Of a stretch of DNA of 64,000 nt, positions 63,132-64,000 are shown one piece after another. The notes below the pieces were generated by a model. It saw nothing but the letters and a program-made list of their open reading frames with translations. It searched no databases and had not been told where the DNA came from. The DNA comes from Rhodopseudomonas sp. BAL398 (GTDB taxonomy: Bacteria > Pseudomonadota > Alphaproteobacteria > Rhizobiales > Xanthobacteraceae). The number at the start of each line of letters is the position of its first letter. Position 1 is the first letter of the stretch. The position numbers were made by a program, and so were the translations under genes. Location of the stretch: the NCBI RefSeq assembly GCF_033001325.1, contig NZ_CP133111.1, forward strand, positions 3,224,001 through 3,288,000, in the 5' to 3' direction.

Positions 63132-63509
63132 GACAGCCCCAGTCCCCGTTTTGCTTGATGCGGCTGGCGTGCATGGCCCCGAAGGGCAGCTGGCTGGCTG
63201 TGAGATCCCGCTGGCAGTTGCCAACGTCTCGCAAATCTTGGTATCGGCGCACCTTGGGTGGGTCAACCTCCGTCGATCCAGATTAAAGCGATTGTAAACT
63301 GGCGCCTCGGCTCGACACGAACGGCAGCAACGGGCGGTCGGCGCAACTGATCATCGACGGCCCACGTCGGCATCCCGCAATGACAGGCCGCCGCCCGGGA
63401 CCTGGTACCCGCTGTTTATATCGATTGTAAAAACGATCGCGTCCGGATTGCCTATACTGCGCTGAACTATCTAGATCAGGATCGCAACACATCCGGGGCG
63501 CTATTTATA
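63132..63509. promoter_or_regulatory. Divergent heme control region with duplicated motif
   Basis: CGATTGTAAA occurs at 63289-63298 and 63422-63431, both on the plus strand, 133 bp apart. The second is followed by AAACGATCG, giving a partial dyad. No Irr ICE motif or RirA box can be read with confidence. The gap holds both promoters for the receptor and hmuP genes; no gene is seen in it. Confidence 0.4.
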
Positions 63510-63710
63510 ATGACGACAGATTTTTCAGATGACCAAGCAATGCCGGCGTCGCCGGCGGCAATCTCCCCCGAACGCCTGGTCAATGTCAGCGGCAACCGGA
63601 TCGACAGCCGCAATCTGTTCTCGACCGAGCGCGAAATCATCATCGCGCATGGCGACGATACTTACCGGCTGCGCCTCACCTCCCAGAACAAGCTGATACT
63701 GACCAAATGA
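63510..63710 (+). CDS. hmuP: Hemin uptake protein HemP/HmuP
   Basis: A 66-residue protein. ERLVNVSGNRIDSRNLFSTEREIIIAHGDDTYRLRLTSQNKLILTK is the HemP fold. In Bradyrhizobium, HmuP works with Irr to switch on the receptor gene. No good ribosome binding site precedes ATG 63510; an in-frame ATG at 63540 is possible. Its stop overlaps hmuT by 4 bp (ATGA). Confidence 0.93.
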   Translation: MTTDFSDDQAMPASPAAISPERLVNVSGNRIDSRNLFSTEREIIIAHGDDTYRLRLTSQNKLILTK

Positions 63711-64000
63711 CCCGCTCGGCTCCCCGCTATCACCCTCGTCATAGCCGTCGCGCCCGATTTGCTGCGCCAGTCGCCGCGATACTTTGCTGCCTCACCTTGC
63801 CCGGCGCCAGCCTCGCCGGCGCGCTCGTGGTCCACGACGCCCGCGGCCGCGACGTCGCGATCGAGAATCCGTCGCGGACGGTTTCGATCGGCGGCGCCAT
63901 CACCGAGATTCTCTATGATCTCGGGCTCGAGAAGCGGATCGTCGGCGTCGACACCACCAGCACATTTCCGGCCGCCGCGCTCGGCGACAAACCCGGCGTC
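63707..64000 (+). CDS. hmuT: Heme ABC transporter substrate-binding protein HmuT, C-terminus beyond the window
   Basis: 98 residues are visible. An Arg-rich start leads to a signal peptide (VAAILCCLTLPGASLAGA), then VVHDARGRDVAIENPSRTVSIGGAITEILYDLGLEKRIVGVDTTSTFPAAAL, as in HmuT. The periplasmic protein delivers heme to HmuUV. It overlaps hmuP by 4 bp, and hmuU and hmuV should follow outside the window. Confidence 0.9.
   Translation, partial: MTRSAPRYHPRHSRRARFAAPVAAILCCLTLPGASLAGALVVHDARGRDVAIENPSRTVSIGGAITEILYDLGLEKRIVGVDTTSTFPAAALGDKPGV

Noticed and set aside
63500-63512. TATAAT overlapping the hmuP ATG as a -10 box
   Set aside because: No -35 at the right spacing, and it would place the transcript start after the ATG.

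Overview
The window reads as a chromosomal segment of a high-GC alphaproteobacterium of the Rhodopseudomonas/Bradyrhizobium group (Nitrobacteraceae). This rests on the gene orders (lgt - methyltransferase - pgeF; ribF next to a hexapeptide acetyltransferase; a heme locus with hmuP, hmuQ, hutX and exbB-exbD-tonB), on small families typical of these genera (DUF1236, DUF4170, DUF3617, YbjN), and on many dispersed palindromic intergenic repeats. It is mostly core genome. I see no prophage, transposase gene, CRISPR array, rRNA or tRNA.

Layout. 1-5.6 kb: small proteins (partial [2Fe-2S] thioredoxin-like protein, histone H1-like basic protein, DUF1236 protein, zinc-ribbon protein, a 46-residue Lys-rich protein, NTF2-like protein) and a tandem MaoC pair. 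5.9-9.1 kb: ychF, pth, rplY, ubiK-like. 9.3-14 kb: dienelactone hydrolase, lgt, an NDUFAF7-type methyltransferase, pgeF and an MDR oxidoreductase. 14-23 kb: a lipoprotein, prs, a RibH2-type lumazine synthase homologue with an unusual active-site loop, YbjN, GNAT, proC, a MarR-OmpR-EnvZ-type operon and divergent ilvE. 23.7-36 kb: mutL, arfB, a two-subunit M16 peptidase, lspA, ileS (carrying an in-frame palindromic repeat), an acetyltransferase and ribF. 36-43.9 kb: RNase T2, secreted small proteins, and a DUF2946 + TonB-dependent receptor operon behind a Zur-like operator (probable zinc uptake). 44-50.5 kb: aceA divergent from an XRE/DUF2083 regulator, a lytic transglycosylase and a DUF1993 protein. 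50.6-57.7 kb: an OYE reductase and a phosphonate locus (phnCDE divergent from a hexapeptide protein, phnM and a DUF1045 protein) with a three-repeat PHO box between. 57.7-64 kb: heme uptake, with TonB-ExbD-ExbB, HutX, HmuQ and the receptor on one strand and HmuP-HmuT (cut by the window end) on the other.

The strongest non-gene signal is the repeat landscape. At least six families of dispersed inverted repeats occupy 8 of 11 convergent gene junctions. One family sits inside a roughly 193-bp MITE-like unit with terminal inverted repeats, and another has invaded ileS in frame. Other regulatory signals worth testing are the Zur-like palindrome, the PHO box, a palindrome over the marR start codon, repeated motifs between aceA and its candidate regulator, and a 36-bp perfect palindrome between phnD and phnE. 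Family assignments come from motif and sequence recognition by eye; no database search was run.
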